From NCBI RefSeq assembly GCF_022398315.1, contig NZ_JAKEVF010000003.1, positions 62,001 through 126,000 of the forward strand: a stretch of DNA of 64,000 bases. The letters run 5' to 3'. Below, piece by piece: positions 1-9,849 of the stretch; within the stretch, counting starts at the first letter, position 1, and each line of letters starts with the position of its first letter. Position numbers and translations under genes: made by a program. This stretch comes from Shewanella sp. Isolate11 (GTDB taxonomy: Bacteria > Pseudomonadota > Gammaproteobacteria > Enterobacterales > Shewanellaceae). Below the pieces are notes generated by a model. The model was given only the letters and a program-made list of their open reading frames with translations. It was not told where the DNA came from and made no database searches.

Positions 1-647
1 CCAGAGTCAGTGATTTTGGCGCTTGATATATAGATATCACCGCTTTGACCTGGCAGATAATTGACACCAAAATCACCTAATGGATTAGGCGTCTTTAAAA
101 AAACCTTGTCACCCGGAAAATTCGTGCCGACGGTAACACCTGAGGCCACTATCGATTGCCTCACCCCTGTGTCACCGTTGTAAATCACCTGACCCGACGA
201 ATCTAAGGTAAAGGGCTGAGAACCGGTTTTATTGCCAGCAAAAATATAATTACCAGATTCATCCTGAGAATTAGCCACTTTCAGCAGCGCTTCGAGGTTT
301 GATTGAATATCATTGGCAATGGATTGCCGATCGCTGCTATCCATTGCACCATTCATTGCCGACAATAATTGATCTTTCATCGTCGTCACCAATGAATGGG
401 CACTGCCTAGTTCGCTTTCAGCAAGTGATAAGCGATAGGTGGCGTAGTCGATATTCTTAATGAATTGATCGACAAGTTCATTTTTCTTATTCAAATTGTC
501 GATGCCTATCGCAGCCACAGGATCATCACCCGCGGTATTGACTCGCTTACCGCTGGCAATTTGCTCCATCACCTTAGACGTCGCGCTTTGTTTATCTAAT
601 ACTTGGCTAAGATTTTGGTGATACATCTGCGCCGTTGAGATCCGCAT
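1..647 (-). CDS. flgL: Flagellar hook-associated protein FlgL (HAP3), C-terminus cut by window edge
   Basis: Reading leftward from the ATG at 647 gives a protein opening MRISTAQMYHQNLSQVLDKQ, followed by the conserved SGKRVNTAGDDPVAA stretch of the flagellin/FlgL N-terminal helical domain. About 215 residues are present; the rest lies beyond position 1. FlgL is the second hook-filament junction protein and is exported by the flagellar type III system to sit between FlgK and the first flagellin. It follows flgK with 12 bases between them, so the two are co-transcribed. The central domain (from about residue 130) is variable, as usual for the family. The truncation is only the window boundary. 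Confidence 0.95.
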   Translation of the reverse strand, partial: MRISTAQMYHQNLSQVLDKQSATSKVMEQIASGKRVNTAGDDPVAAIGIDNLNKKNELVDQFIKNIDYATYRLSLAESELGSAHSLVTTMKDQLLSAMNGAMDSSDRQSIANDIQSNLEALLKVANSQDESGNYIFAGNKTGSQPFTLDSSGQVIYNGDTGVRQSIVASGVTVGTNFPGDKVFLKTPNPLGDFGVNYLPGQSGDIYISSAKITDS

Positions 648-659
648 ATTGATTTACTC

Positions 660-2573
660 CTATCTCACCGAACTAAATAAGGTGTCAAAAATCTCACTGG
701 CCGTGGTCATGATACGGGCAGAGGCCTGATATGATTGTTGAAAGCGCAATAGATTAGCCGCCTCTTCATCTAAGTTAACGCCCGACTCACTTTGAACTCG
801 ATTGTAAGCCTGAGAGTAGATAGCCGAAGCTGAACTGAGTGCTACCTCGGCACTCTTAGTCTTGCTGCCAACCTCAAGCTTTGTGTTCTCATATACATCA
901 CTTAAGGTTGAGCTACCGCCCACCATGATTTTGGCTTCATTGAGTTGCGCCATAGCCACGGCATTGCTGTTGTCACCCTCGGCGAAGGTCAGATCGAAAG
1001 TAAAGCGCTCAGCCGTGGCGGGTGCACTGCTGTCAACATCGAAGCTGATACCAAAGGCATCAACGGTCGGCGGCGTATAACTGCCGGTACCTAGAGAAGC
1101 ACCTGTAGCATCGAAGGCTTCATAACTATTGGTTGAGGTATCGAGTTGAAACGTAATTTGTGAACCCACACCAACAAATCCGCCATGGTTCGGATCCATG
1201 CTGTTTAGCTTTATCGAAGTGTTACCCGAATTAGTCGCATCGGCACTGATGCTCGGACCCGCTGCCGCCAATCCTTTGGGATCGCTCATAACCACTTTGA
1301 TACCAGCTGCAGCGCCTGAGGTCGGACGGATTTCAAATTTATCGCCCGCCGCCATCGCACCGGCATCGATATTAATACTAAAGCCATCACCACCCGTTAA
1401 CTGCGAACCATTTAAGGTTAATGGTGTAACTTGACCCGTCTGTTTATCTTTAAGTTCATAGGTGCCCGCTGCCGTATAGCTCAGCTCATAGTTGCTGCCC
1501 GTTAGCGCGCCAACATCATCGATATTGACACTCAATCCCGCATCACCGCTGTTTTTAGCGTAGGCACCAACACGACCAACCGACATCAATGGGTCGTTGA
1601 TATCCAAAAACAGATCGCTGCCTACATTACCGTTTAGGTCAAAGCCTTGAGACTGTGCCTTATTGAAACTATCGGCAATGCCCAGCGCCAGCTGACTCAC
1701 TTCTAATTGAGCCGGAGTTAGTGTTTCATCACGGAACGTAAACAGAGCACCAAGACTGCCACCCAGCTTTGACGGATCCATCTTAAGGTTCTGATTACCT
1801 GTACTGGCCGTAATACCAATCTCGCCAGGATAAGGATCGCCGGTGGTCGAGCCCATTTGCATTGAGACCTCGCCCGATACCAACATGACCGAGCCGCCAA
1901 GCATGATACTTTTAGCCCCTGAATCGAGAGGAATAACATTCACTTCGGCGTATTGGCTCAGCTCTTGAATTAAGGCATCTTGCTTATCCAACAACTCATA
2001 GTTATCACCTTGAGACTTCATTAGCTCTTGGTTAACCGTACCTAACTGCTGACTAATATCATTGATTCTATCGGTGATCGCCGCTATCTGATCGTTAGTC
2101 TGTTTCATCTGACTGTTAAGATGCGACTGCATCTGATTCAGTGAAGTGGCAAGCTGAGCCGCATTACCCAATACGCCGTTACGTACACCAATATCACCGG
2201 TTAAATCGGCAAGACTATTAATGCCCGAGAACAACTGAGCCAGGCTATCTGGCACCGCTTTACCAATCTGAGAAAACAATTGATCCAGTTCACTCATCTT
2301 AGTTTGTGTAGTTTGTGCCTCACTGAAAGCCGTTTGACCTATGCGCAGCTCACGCGCGGCATAATCGTTATAGATGCGTTTAACATCGGAAATATAGGTG
2401 CCCGAACCATAAAAATTACCATCAAGTCGCTGCGCGCCCAGTGTTGATTGCTCCGCAACCTGACGGTGATAACCTACGGTATTAGCATTAGCGATGTTAT
2501 TACTGGTTACCGCAAGCTGTGACTGAGAGGCCATCACACCACTTCGGGCAATATTTAGAATGTCCATCGACAT
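660..2573 (-). CDS. flgK: Flagellar hook-associated protein FlgK (HAP1)
   Basis: This 637-residue protein begins MSMDILNIARSGVMASQSQL, the flagellar rod/hook N-terminal motif, with SNNIANANTVGYHRQ at about residues 28-42. It ends with the matching C-terminal helix (NLLRFQQSYQASARIMTTAS), which packs against the N-terminal helix in axial proteins. The long variable middle (about 200-570) is surface-exposed in the family. FlgK caps the hook and starts the hook-filament junction. An AAGAGG Shine-Dalgarno lies 9 bases before the first of two nearby ATGs, favouring MSMD over MD. It sits between flgJ and flgL. Identification is secure; domain limits are estimates. Confidence 0.97.
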   Translation of the reverse strand: MSMDILNIARSGVMASQSQLAVTSNNIANANTVGYHRQVAEQSTLGAQRLDGNFYGSGTYISDVKRIYNDYAARELRIGQTAFSEAQTTQTKMSELDQLFSQIGKAVPDSLAQLFSGINSLADLTGDIGVRNGVLGNAAQLATSLNQMQSHLNSQMKQTNDQIAAITDRINDISQQLGTVNQELMKSQGDNYELLDKQDALIQELSQYAEVNVIPLDSGAKSIMLGGSVMLVSGEVSMQMGSTTGDPYPGEIGITASTGNQNLKMDPSKLGGSLGALFTFRDETLTPAQLEVSQLALGIADSFNKAQSQGFDLNGNVGSDLFLDINDPLMSVGRVGAYAKNSGDAGLSVNIDDVGALTGSNYELSYTAAGTYELKDKQTGQVTPLTLNGSQLTGGDGFSINIDAGAMAAGDKFEIRPTSGAAAGIKVVMSDPKGLAAAGPSISADATNSGNTSIKLNSMDPNHGGFVGVGSQITFQLDTSTNSYEAFDATGASLGTGSYTPPTVDAFGISFDVDSSAPATAERFTFDLTFAEGDNSNAVAMAQLNEAKIMVGGSSTLSDVYENTKLEVGSKTKSAEVALSSASAIYSQAYNRVQSESGVNLDEEAANLLRFQQSYQASARIMTTASEIFDTLFSSVR

Positions 2574-2631
2574 TAACGCATACCTCTTAATTGAATTGGG
2601 CTAGCTGGCTCTATATAACAAGGGATAAAAA

Positions 2632-3669
2632 TCATTGAGACACTCCTGACAATGCAGAGCCAAAATCTTGAGTCAGCGATTGCATGACTTTCATCACTTT
2701 GTCGGCGTAGTTCGGATCGGTCGCGTAACCAGCCTGTTGCAGACCTTTGATGAAACGACTTGGGTCTGCCGCTTGTTTTAATGCATCTTGATAACGCGGC
2801 CCTTCAGAAATAAATGATACGAAATCATCGAAACTCTGTTTAAGGTCGTCATAGACTCTAAAATCGGCGCGCTGTTTAACCGCAACGCCTTGTTCAAACT
2901 CGAGAGTACTGACTCCAGCCTTATCGCCTTGCCAGCGTCTATCAGCCTTGATATTAAACAGGTTATTACTCGACTCGCCATTGCCTTGACGCACCATTTT
3001 TTGTCCCCAGCCGGTTTCTAGTGCCGACTGAGCAATCAATACTTCGGGTGTGGTGCCTAAAGACTCTGCCGCATCGACAGCATAGGGATAAAGGGTTTGT
3101 ACAAATTCCTCGCGGCTATCAAAGCCCATTTTGGGTGCCTGTGATGGCAATACTTTGCCGCTAACCACAGCGTCAATCACGTCGGTAAACACTGGTGTCG
3201 GCTCAGAAGATGAGACCTTTAAAGCAGACAAACTCGCTAGCACACCCTTGTGATTAGCTAGGTTTGAGTGCGTATTAGTCGCTGAGTTGTCATTATTTGA
3301 ATTGGCGGCAACGACTTGACTCATACCGCCACGTAATACTGAAGCAGGCGTCATTGAGCTGTGTTGTGGATCGAGCTGCTGCACCATCAAATCAGCTAAA
3401 CCCAGCATGCCCTTGTCAGACAAGTTGACCGACATCTGTTGGTCGTGCATCTGCTCATAAAACTTGGTGTATTGACTGTTCATCGGACTGTCAGACTCAA
3501 ACACCGCATTGGCATCGCGCATACTTTTCATCAGCATCTGTACAAAGATCCCCTCAAACTGTTGAGCGACCTCTTTAAGCGCTGCTTTATCATCTTTTTG
3601 CGCTTTAGCCCGCAGGGAATCTAGTCCCCCGAGGTCTAGAAAGTGCGATGAATTTGACAGCTTTTCCAT
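2632..3669 (-). CDS. flgJ: Flagellar rod-capping protein / peptidoglycan hydrolase FlgJ
   Basis: This is the dual-domain FlgJ of gammaproteobacteria, 345 residues. Residues about 25-95 are the rod-binding domain (KEVAQQFEGIFVQMLMKSMR). A Ser/Asn/Thr-rich linker follows at about 105-165. Residues about 180-340 form a glucosaminidase-type muramidase domain, with the likely catalytic Glu218 in SALETGWGQ and the NLFNIKADRRW motif after it. It is exported to the periplasm by the flagellar apparatus itself, so it has no signal peptide. There it opens the murein locally and caps the growing rod. It lies between the P-ring gene flgI and flgK, as expected. Confidence 0.96.
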   Translation of the reverse strand: MEKLSNSSHFLDLGGLDSLRAKAQKDDKAALKEVAQQFEGIFVQMLMKSMRDANAVFESDSPMNSQYTKFYEQMHDQQMSVNLSDKGMLGLADLMVQQLDPQHSSMTPASVLRGGMSQVVAANSNNDNSATNTHSNLANHKGVLASLSALKVSSSEPTPVFTDVIDAVVSGKVLPSQAPKMGFDSREEFVQTLYPYAVDAAESLGTTPEVLIAQSALETGWGQKMVRQGNGESSNNLFNIKADRRWQGDKAGVSTLEFEQGVAVKQRADFRVYDDLKQSFDDFVSFISEGPRYQDALKQAADPSRFIKGLQQAGYATDPNYADKVMKVMQSLTQDFGSALSGVSQ

Positions 3670-3701
3670 GTTCAGTCCTGATAAATCGTATTCGACAAAA
3701 A

Positions 3702-4793
3702 TTAGATGATGATAAGCTCACCATGCAAAGCACCTGCCACTTTTAGTGCTTCTAAGATTGCCAGCACATCTGACGGCGCTGCGCCCACTAGATTAACGGC
3801 TCTCACCAGTTCATCCAATGTGGTACCTGGGTTAAACAGGAACATGCGATTATCGTTCTCTTCGACGCCAATCGTGCTGTTACTCGTCACCACTGTATCG
3901 CCACCAGATAAAGGGTTTGGCTGAGATACTTGGGTGGCTTCGGCAATCGTGACGGTTAGGCCGCCATGAGTCACCGCTGCCGGTAACAGGCGTACATCTT
4001 TACCAACGACTATAGTGCCGGTACGAGAATTGACGATAACCTTAGCCGATTCGTCGGCAGGCTCTACTTCGATATTTTCCAGCGTCGCAAGAAAAGACAC
4101 TCGCTGGTTGACGTCACGCGGCGCACTCACCTGAACAGAAGCCGCATCAAGCGCTCTAGCCATGCCAGGACCCAATAGATCATTAATCGCATCGGCAAGA
4201 CGTTTGGCAGTAGAAAAATCGGCGCGTCGTAAGTTAAATGTTAAGTGGTCACCGGTTGAAAATGGCGTAATAACAGTACGTTCTACGATAGCGCCATTTG
4301 GAATGCGGCCGACTGTTGGGGTGTTTTGCATCACCTTAGAACCGTCAAGCCCTTCGGCGCTGAAACCACTGACCACCATGCTGCCTTGAGCAATCGCGTA
4401 CACATTTCCGTCGACCCCTTTAAGAAAGGTCTGTAGCAAGGTGCCTCCACGTAGACTCTTGGCCTCACCTAAACTCGACACAGTGACATCCAAGTTTTGT
4501 CCTGGCTTGATAAACGCGGGCATCTTGGCACTAACGGCAACTACGGCCACGTTTTTAATCTTAGGTCTGAAGTTATCCGGCAAATTAATGCCGAAGTTTT
4601 TCAGCATGGTCTTGAAGGTTTGCTCGGTATAACGGGTTTTCTCACCCGTGCCAGGCAGACCTACCACCAAACCATATCCGATTAATTGGTTGTCTCGTAC
4701 GCCTTGTACATTGGCAATATCTTTGATGCGCTGAGCATGACTAACCGCTGAAAACAGCATTAATGCGCAGGCAAATAGGAGTTTAATCTTCAT
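3702..4793 (-). CDS. flgI: Flagellar P-ring protein FlgI
   Basis: FlgI forms the periplasmic P-ring, the bushing around the rod in the peptidoglycan layer. The protein has a Sec signal peptide ([20 protein letters not shown]) followed by [20 protein letters not shown], the family hallmark, and ends [23 protein letters not shown] plus a short tail. I take the ATG at 4793, which overlaps the flgH stop by one base (TGATG) and puts the signal peptide at the N-terminus. An in-frame codon 15 bases upstream (4808) would add five residues and is less likely. The length of 363 residues is normal. Tight coupling to flgH suggests translational linkage of the L- and P-ring genes. Confidence 0.96.
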   Translation of the reverse strand: MKIKLLFACALMLFSAVSHAQRIKDIANVQGVRDNQLIGYGLVVGLPGTGEKTRYTEQTFKTMLKNFGINLPDNFRPKIKNVAVVAVSAKMPAFIKPGQNLDVTVSSLGEAKSLRGGTLLQTFLKGVDGNVYAIAQGSMVVSGFSAEGLDGSKVMQNTPTVGRIPNGAIVERTVITPFSTGDHLTFNLRRADFSTAKRLADAINDLLGPGMARALDAASVQVSAPRDVNQRVSFLATLENIEVEPADESAKVIVNSRTGTIVVGKDVRLLPAAVTHGGLTVTIAEATQVSQPNPLSGGDTVVTSNSTIGVEENDNRMFLFNPGTTLDELVRAVNLVGAAPSDVLAILEALKVAGALHGELIII

Positions 4794-5467
4794 CAGAACG
4801 GCCACCAATCACTCATGAAAAACTGCCCTAACCAACCCACTTTTTGCGACTCGGCGAAGGTTCCGGTACCACTGTATTGAATACGAGCATTGGCAACCCG
4901 TTGTGAATCAATGGTGTTGTCAGGACGAATGTCTTGCGAGCGTACAATCCCAGTAACACGCACAAACTCATCACCATTGTTAATGGTGATCCACTTCTCG
5001 CCCCTAATCACTAAGTTGCCGTTGGCCAGCACTTGCATCACGTTGGCAGAGATACTGCCTGACAAGCTATTGCTTTGATCCGCATCCGACTCACGTTTGG
5101 TGTTCATATCATCCGAATAACGTAAATCGATGGGGTTGCCTTTGATGGTGACATTGCCGCCACCGGCGTAGATGGGATCGAGCGATACCGACGAGCCTTT
5201 TTTGATCTCGTTATTGGCACTCTTTTTAGCTTGAGTAGACTCTTGCAAGATCACCGTAATGATGTCGCCAACCTTGAGCGCCTTAATGTCGGAATATAAG
5301 CCCGATGCCTGACTATCCTGATACATAGAGCCCGTAGCAGCCACTTTGGTTGGCGGCGCTTCAGGGTAAACAGGAGCATAGTAAGGATCGTCGGCAATCG
5401 GTTTATTGTTAGTGGAACTGCAACCACACAATATTATCGAGGCCGCCAAAAACAAATACTTAGTCAT
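4793..5467 (-). CDS. flgH: Flagellar L-ring lipoprotein FlgH
   Basis: FlgH makes the outer-membrane L-ring of the flagellar basal body. The 224-residue precursor has a lipoprotein signal ([18 protein letters not shown]) with the lipidated Cys at about residue 16. Typical FlgH elements follow: [24 protein letters not shown] sequence around residue 60, a Gly-rich region, and [20 protein letters not shown] with [12 protein letters not shown] near the C-terminus. It ends SDWWPF. It lies 8 bases after flgG and overlaps flgI by one base, so flgG-flgH-flgI is one translationally linked block. Confidence 0.97.
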   Translation of the reverse strand: MTKYLFLAASIILCGCSSTNNKPIADDPYYAPVYPEAPPTKVAATGSMYQDSQASGLYSDIKALKVGDIITVILQESTQAKKSANNEIKKGSSVSLDPIYAGGGNVTIKGNPIDLRYSDDMNTKRESDADQSNSLSGSISANVMQVLANGNLVIRGEKWITINNGDEFVRVTGIVRSQDIRPDNTIDSQRVANARIQYSGTGTFAESQKVGWLGQFFMSDWWPF

Positions 5468-5475
5468 GGGAATGC

Positions 5476-6264
5476 CTACAAATTCTGGTTCACATAGGAG
5501 AGCATTTGATCCACCGCAGAAATCACTTTTGAGTTCATTTCATAAATGCGTTGGCTTTCAATCAAGTTAACTAACTCTTCAGTCACGTTAACGTTTGAAG
5601 TTTCAAGTGCGCCTTGGCGAATCGCTCCCATACCATCCAGCGAAGCGGTTCCCTGAATGGGAGTACCACTGGCTCCGGTTTCGGTATAGAGATTTTGGCC
5701 CATAGGGTCGAGTCCGCTCGGATTAATAAAGTCAGTCATGGTGAGCTGACCCACCACTTGGTTTTCCGCAGCGCCAGGAGTTTTTACCGATACTTCACCT
5801 TCTGAAGACACTGTAATACTGGTGGCATCTTCAGGAATGGTGATCGCAGGCTGTAATACATAGCCCGAGCCTGGCGTCACAATTTGTCCGGTGTCATCAA
5901 GGGTAAACTGACCATTGCGGGTATAGGCCGCGGTACCGTCTGGAAGCTGAACTTCGAAAAAGCCCGGACCTTCTATCATGAGATCCAACGAGTTATCTGT
6001 GGTCAACATGTTACCTTGGGTAAACATCTTCTGCGTGGCCACCACTTTGGTACCCGCCCCAATGTTTAAACCATTAGGCAACTTGGTATTTTGTGAACTC
6101 ACACCACCAGCCTGATTGACAGTTTGATAAAGCAAATCTTCAAACACGGCGCGGCTTTTCTTGTAACCAACGGTGCTCGCATTTGCCACATTGTTAGAAA
6201 TAACCGAGATATCTGTTTGCTGGGCATCAAGGCCTGTCTTACTGATCCATAACGCGGGATGCAT
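5476..6264 (-). CDS. flgG: Flagellar distal rod protein FlgG
   Basis: FlgG is the distal rod subunit joining the proximal rod to the hook. The 262-residue product starts [20 protein letters not shown] and carries [25 protein letters not shown], the FlgG-specific version of the rod signature. It ends with the conserved [20 protein letters not shown] helix. Length matches E. coli FlgG almost exactly. An AGGAGA ribosome-binding site lies just before the ATG. It follows flgF by 10 bases in the flgFGHIJ unit. Confidence 0.97.
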   Translation of the reverse strand: MHPALWISKTGLDAQQTDISVISNNVANASTVGYKKSRAVFEDLLYQTVNQAGGVSSQNTKLPNGLNIGAGTKVVATQKMFTQGNMLTTDNSLDLMIEGPGFFEVQLPDGTAAYTRNGQFTLDDTGQIVTPGSGYVLQPAITIPEDATSITVSSEGEVSVKTPGAAENQVVGQLTMTDFINPSGLDPMGQNLYTETGASGTPIQGTASLDGMGAIRQGALETSNVNVTEELVNLIESQRIYEMNSKVISAVDQMLSYVNQNL

Positions 6265-6274
6265 AAACTCTCTC

Positions 6275-7018
6275 CTAACTAATGCGCATTAATGACGAAG
6301 AGGATTGATCCATCTCTTCGGCGGTTTTCATCATTTTGACTTGCATTTCAAACTGACGTTGTAAATCGATTAACGACACCATCTCACTGACAGCATTAAC
6401 ATTGCTGCCTTCAACAGCGCCACTTTGTACAAAAACATTGGCATCGGCGGGAGCGATGGCGCCAGTCATTTGACGAAACAGACCATCTTCTCCACGCATA
6501 AGGTTTTGGTTACCAGGATTAACCAACTTGATGCGTCCGACCTCTTCAATCACTTCAGCGGTAGCACCTTGAGGACGAACCGAAATCACGCCATCTTGTG
6601 CGATTTCTACTTTCTCAATTGGGAGAGGTAACACGATTGGACCTGCATCGCCCATCACAGGATTACCGCGGTCATTGAGCAACAAGCCGTTGTCATCGAA
6701 TCTAAGACTGCCGGAGCGGGTATAAGCTTCACTACCATCGGCAGCTTGAACCGCAATCCAACCATCGCCTTTTACTGCGATATCCAGATCGCGCCCTGTG
6801 GTTTTGATTGGGCCGCTAGCAAAATTTGCCGATGGGCTTTCTGTCATGGAAAACACCCGTGTTGGCAAGCCTTCACCAAAGGCTTGCATCGAGCGTGCCT
6901 GCTCTAAATCTGACTTAAAACCATCGGTATTAGCATTGGCAAGATTGTTCGCTCGTACTGCTAGCGAATTCATATTCTGCTTAGCACCACTCATGGCGAC
7001 GTAGAGTAATTTGTCCAC
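6275..7018 (-). CDS. flgF: Flagellar proximal rod protein FlgF
   Basis: FlgF is a proximal rod component. I place the start at a GTG at 7018, giving VDKLLYVAMSGAKQNMNSLA (247 residues), which matches the usual FlgF N-terminus and has a GGAG six bases upstream. A TTG at 7033 would add five residues of non-family sequence. Family motifs include ANNLANANTDGFKSDLEQAR at about 23-42 and, near the C-terminus, MVSLIDLQRQFEMQVKMMKT. This is the first gene downstream of the internal sigma-54 promoter and so probably the first gene of the second rod/hook transcript. Confidence 0.95.
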   Translation of the reverse strand: MDKLLYVAMSGAKQNMNSLAVRANNLANANTDGFKSDLEQARSMQAFGEGLPTRVFSMTESPSANFASGPIKTTGRDLDIAVKGDGWIAVQAADGSEAYTRSGSLRFDDNGLLLNDRGNPVMGDAGPIVLPLPIEKVEIAQDGVISVRPQGATAEVIEEVGRIKLVNPGNQNLMRGEDGLFRQMTGAIAPADANVFVQSGAVEGSNVNAVSEMVSLIDLQRQFEMQVKMMKTAEEMDQSSSSLMRIS

Positions 7019-7066
7019 CTGCTGCTCCGTCAATGTTTCAACTAAAACTGTCTAATAACACTACAA

Positions 7067-7082
7067 AGCAATCATCGTGCCA
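7067..7082 (-). promoter_or_regulatory. Sigma-54 promoter upstream of flgF
   Basis: On the minus strand the sequence reads TGGCAC-GATGA-TTGCT, a perfect match to the sigma-54 -24/-12 consensus (TGGCAC-N5-TTGCW). The predicted start of transcription is about 12 bases past the -12 element, near 7056, leaving a leader of about 38 bases before the flgF GTG. In polar flagellates, rod/hook operons are class III genes driven by sigma-54 (RpoN) with the activator FlrC, which fits. Confidence 0.85.
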
Positions 7083-7167
7083 ATAGAAGAAGCATCAAGG
7101 TAAGATTAATAATCAAGCAGATAGGAGAGTCAAAAGGAAGGAAATAACAGTGACAACATTAAAGCGG

Positions 7168-7196
7168 AAGAGTGTTGCCGCTGCGGCAACACTCTT
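7168..7196 (-). terminator. Strong hairpin between flgE and flgF
   Basis: Two perfectly complementary 14-base arms (AAGAGTGTTGCCGC and its reverse complement) are separated by a single base. It lies 22 bases past the flgE stop. There is no clean T-run on the minus strand (CCGCTTTAA follows), so this may be a weak or Rho-assisted terminator, or an mRNA-processing hairpin that protects the flgBCDE 3' end, rather than a classical intrinsic terminator. Confidence 0.6.
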
Positions 7197-7218
7197 AAAA
7201 TTGCACAGATAATCGCAA

Positions 7219-8580
7219 TTAGCGGATCTGTAATACCGTTTGCTGTAGGGTATTGTTGATCTCTAACGTACGAGAGTTCGCTTGGAAATTACGCTGCGCC
7301 GAAATCAAGTCCACCAGCTCGGTCGTTAAGTCCACATTCGACTGCTCTAAGGCTGAAGAGCGAATGCTACCGAAAGTACCGCTGTTAGCTTCACCCGCGA
7401 GTGCTTGGCCGGATTCGAGACTCGCTTGCCATGACGTGTTGCCCACTTGACTTAAGCCTTGTTCATTTGAGAAACGCGCTAGCGCAACACGAGCTAATGG
7501 CACCGTTGAACCATTGCTGTAACTGGCGCTAATCAGACCATCTTCACCCACTTCAACGTTAGTTAGACGACCGACTGTGGTACCGTCTTGTGACAGCTCG
7601 GTCACTTCAAACGCCGATGAATATTGGGTTGGATTGTTAAAGTTAAGGTTTAGTGCTTGAGTACCGTCAGTACCCGCACCTAAAACATTAGCACCCGCAA
7701 CACCTAACTGCTCAGTGGTAATAATTGCTGGGTCACTCCCCGTATAAGCACCCGTATCGTTAAAGGTCAGAACTGAGCCTCTCCAACCACCGGCTGTAGC
7801 TGCTGTACCTGTTGTATCGGCGATGCCGTCACCAGTGGTGTCACGCCCATAGGAACCAGCAGCACCGGCTAAATCTACTTGCTGTCCATCCACTGCATAG
7901 AAGGCAACCCAGTTGCTTTCACCGGTATAAGCTCCCTGTTCTGGTCGTACAAAATAGGTCGTCAGAATGTGTGGCTCACCTAATGAGTCATACATGGTCA
8001 CTGAAGTAGAGTTATTAAAAGTGGTTGGATCGTTCGGATCAAACGCGGCAGGATCTAATGTTTCTTCACCGGCATTGAGGTTCATTTGAATACCAATGCT
8101 GTTGGTTTTTTGTGGGCTACCTGCAGTGTCTGGGATCTTAACTGGCTGTGTTGTCGTTAAGCTCACAGAGGTCGAGTTACCGTTACTGTCCACGGGGAAA
8201 GTTTGTAAATAGTTACCTGCCGAGTTAACCAAGTAACTGTCGGCATTGACTTTGAACGCACCAGCACGAGTGTAAGACATATCTTTTGAGCCAAGCTCAG
8301 AAGAGGTAACAAAGAAACCGCCACCATTAATGGCCATATCTAGCGCATTATTCGTGGCTAGGTGACTACCTTGCTTAAATTGCTGGGCAACTTGAGCCGT
8401 AGAAACACCACCACCGACAGTGGTTTTGCCATTTGAAAAAATTGAGCTGGCATACACATCAGCAAATTCAGCGCGTGACTCTTTAAAGCCTGTGGTATTC
8501 ACGTTAGCTATGTTATTGGCTGTAGTGTTAAGATCTTTTTGAGCTGCTGAAATACCACTCAATGCAATGTTAAATGACAT
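7219..8580 (-). CDS. flgE: Flagellar hook protein FlgE
   Basis: FlgE polymerises into the hook, the universal joint of the flagellum. The 453-residue protein starts MSFNIALSGISAAQKDLNTT, carries ANNIANVNTTGFKESRAEFADVY at about 22-44 (the FlgE signature), and ends with VDLTTELVDLISAQRNFQAN and a hydrophobic terminal helix. The centre (about 140-330) is the variable D1/D2 surface region with many Gly/Ala/Thr residues. It follows flgD by 60 bases and ends the first rod/hook unit flgBCDE. Confidence 0.97.
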   Translation of the reverse strand: MSFNIALSGISAAQKDLNTTANNIANVNTTGFKESRAEFADVYASSIFSNGKTTVGGGVSTAQVAQQFKQGSHLATNNALDMAINGGGFFVTSSELGSKDMSYTRAGAFKVNADSYLVNSAGNYLQTFPVDSNGNSTSVSLTTTQPVKIPDTAGSPQKTNSIGIQMNLNAGEETLDPAAFDPNDPTTFNNSTSVTMYDSLGEPHILTTYFVRPEQGAYTGESNWVAFYAVDGQQVDLAGAAGSYGRDTTGDGIADTTGTAATAGGWRGSVLTFNDTGAYTGSDPAIITTEQLGVAGANVLGAGTDGTQALNLNFNNPTQYSSAFEVTELSQDGTTVGRLTNVEVGEDGLISASYSNGSTVPLARVALARFSNEQGLSQVGNTSWQASLESGQALAGEANSGTFGSIRSSALEQSNVDLTTELVDLISAQRNFQANSRTLEINNTLQQTVLQIR

Positions 8581-8640
8581 AAATCACCTCTGTTAAATAT
8601 TAAATTGGTATCGGACCTTATGCCCTAAATCACGCTTAAA

Positions 8641-9417
8641 TTATGTTTCTGACACAGCCAACACATCACCTAACATGATGCCGCCTATGCCTCGTAGATT
8701 CAAAATCGCACCTGAGCTCGCCGTTCCTAGCGATACGCTGGTCACATGAGCGTAAGTCGATACGGTTAAGTCTTGGCTTTCGCCACTAACACGACCGCTG
8801 GCTTTAATTGCATAAATGCCGCTTTCAACCGGATTGCCCTCGCTGTCGAGTCCATCCCATTCCACATCAATATTGCCGCCTGCGCTGCCATCGACTTTGA
8901 AGGTTTTAATGAGCTGACCACTTTCGTCTTCGACTCGCACCGTAATGCTATCGATAGCCTCTGGCGTGCTGATCACCCCTCTTAGGGTTGGATCTTCAGC
9001 AGATATATGACCTGAGCCTGAAGGAATTAAAACCTTCTGCCCAACTAAACCCGATGCCTGTAATGCCTGACTAGAAGTCATCACCGCATTGAGATTGACG
9101 ATTTCATCGTTGAGCTTGCCAATACCATCGACGGTTGAGAACGAAGCCATCTGCGCGATCATCTGATCGTTATCTACAGGCTTAAACGGATCTTGCATCG
9201 ACAACTGTTGGCTCAATAAAGAGAAAAAGTCTTCTTGAGTCAGTTGCTGATTATTTTCTTTAGTCGTAGTCGTGGCAGTATCTGTAGCGCGTAAGCTGTC
9301 TAAAAATGTACTTGTCGTCGAGGTTTGCGTCGTTGAAGACTGCTGGCTCACCGATTTTTGACTGGTAGTCTGTGTGCTTAATGGCGACTGACTACTTAAA
9401 GGGTTAATGAGACTCAC
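8641..9417 (-). CDS. flgD: Flagellar hook-cap / scaffolding protein FlgD
   Basis: FlgD caps the growing hook and is discarded when the hook is complete. The 258-residue protein has a low-complexity Ser/Thr/Gln N-terminus (about 1-55) that acts as an export region. The conserved hook-capping segment follows (LTQEDFFSLLSQQLSMQDPF, then PVDNDQMIAQMASFSTVDG) at about 59-98. The C-terminal half has the FlgD Tudor/Ig-like pattern (VRVEDESGQLIKTF, DVEWDGLDSEGNPVESGIY). It sits 10 bases after flgC and before flgE, the standard order. Confidence 0.96.
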   Translation of the reverse strand: MSLINPLSSQSPLSTQTTSQKSVSQQSSTTQTSTTSTFLDSLRATDTATTTTKENNQQLTQEDFFSLLSQQLSMQDPFKPVDNDQMIAQMASFSTVDGIGKLNDEIVNLNAVMTSSQALQASGLVGQKVLIPSGSGHISAEDPTLRGVISTPEAIDSITVRVEDESGQLIKTFKVDGSAGGNIDVEWDGLDSEGNPVESGIYAIKASGRVSGESQDLTVSTYAHVTSVSLGTASSGAILNLRGIGGIMLGDVLAVSET

Positions 9418-9427
9418 GACTCACCTC

Positions 9428-9847
9428 CTAAGAATTGCCAATACGTAACGTTTGTTGCAGCATCGACTTGGCCGCGTCAGCTACTTGTACGTTCATTTGG
9501 TATGAACGTGATGCCGAGATCATATTGGCCATCTCTTCCATCACATTGACATTGGGTTTGTATATAAAGCCATCGGCATCCGCAAGAGGATGATCAGGCG
9601 AGTACTCTTTCTGCAACGGCTTGTCGCTTTCGACAATCCCAGCCACCTTAACCCCTTGAGAGCTTTGTTGCTGCTGACTGGCTTTTGCCATTTCAGCTTC
9701 AAATACAGGATGGCGAGCACGATAAGTTTGGTCGACACTGCTGGCAACCGAGTCGGCATTAGCAATGTTACTCGCCGTCGTATTAAGGCGAACCGACTGA
9801 GCTGACATGCCTGAACCGGCAACATTAAAGATATTAAATAGGCTCAT
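9428..9847 (-). CDS. flgC: Flagellar proximal rod protein FlgC
   Basis: FlgC is a proximal rod subunit of 139 residues. It begins MSLFNIFNVAGSGMSAQSVR, has the rod signature SNIANADSVASSVDQTYRARHPVFE at about 26-50, and ends with NVMEEMANMISASRSYQMN plus VADAAKSMLQQTL, the C-terminal helix that packs against the N-terminal one. It begins two bases after flgB ends, implying translational coupling. Confidence 0.97.
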   Translation of the reverse strand: MSLFNIFNVAGSGMSAQSVRLNTTASNIANADSVASSVDQTYRARHPVFEAEMAKASQQQQSSQGVKVAGIVESDKPLQKEYSPDHPLADADGFIYKPNVNVMEEMANMISASRSYQMNVQVADAAKSMLQQTLRIGNS

Positions 9848-9849
9848 TA

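Noticed and set aside
862-1434. Plus-strand ORFs inside flgK
   Set aside because: They are shadows of the Ala/Gly/Thr-rich flgK coding strand, with no independent signals.
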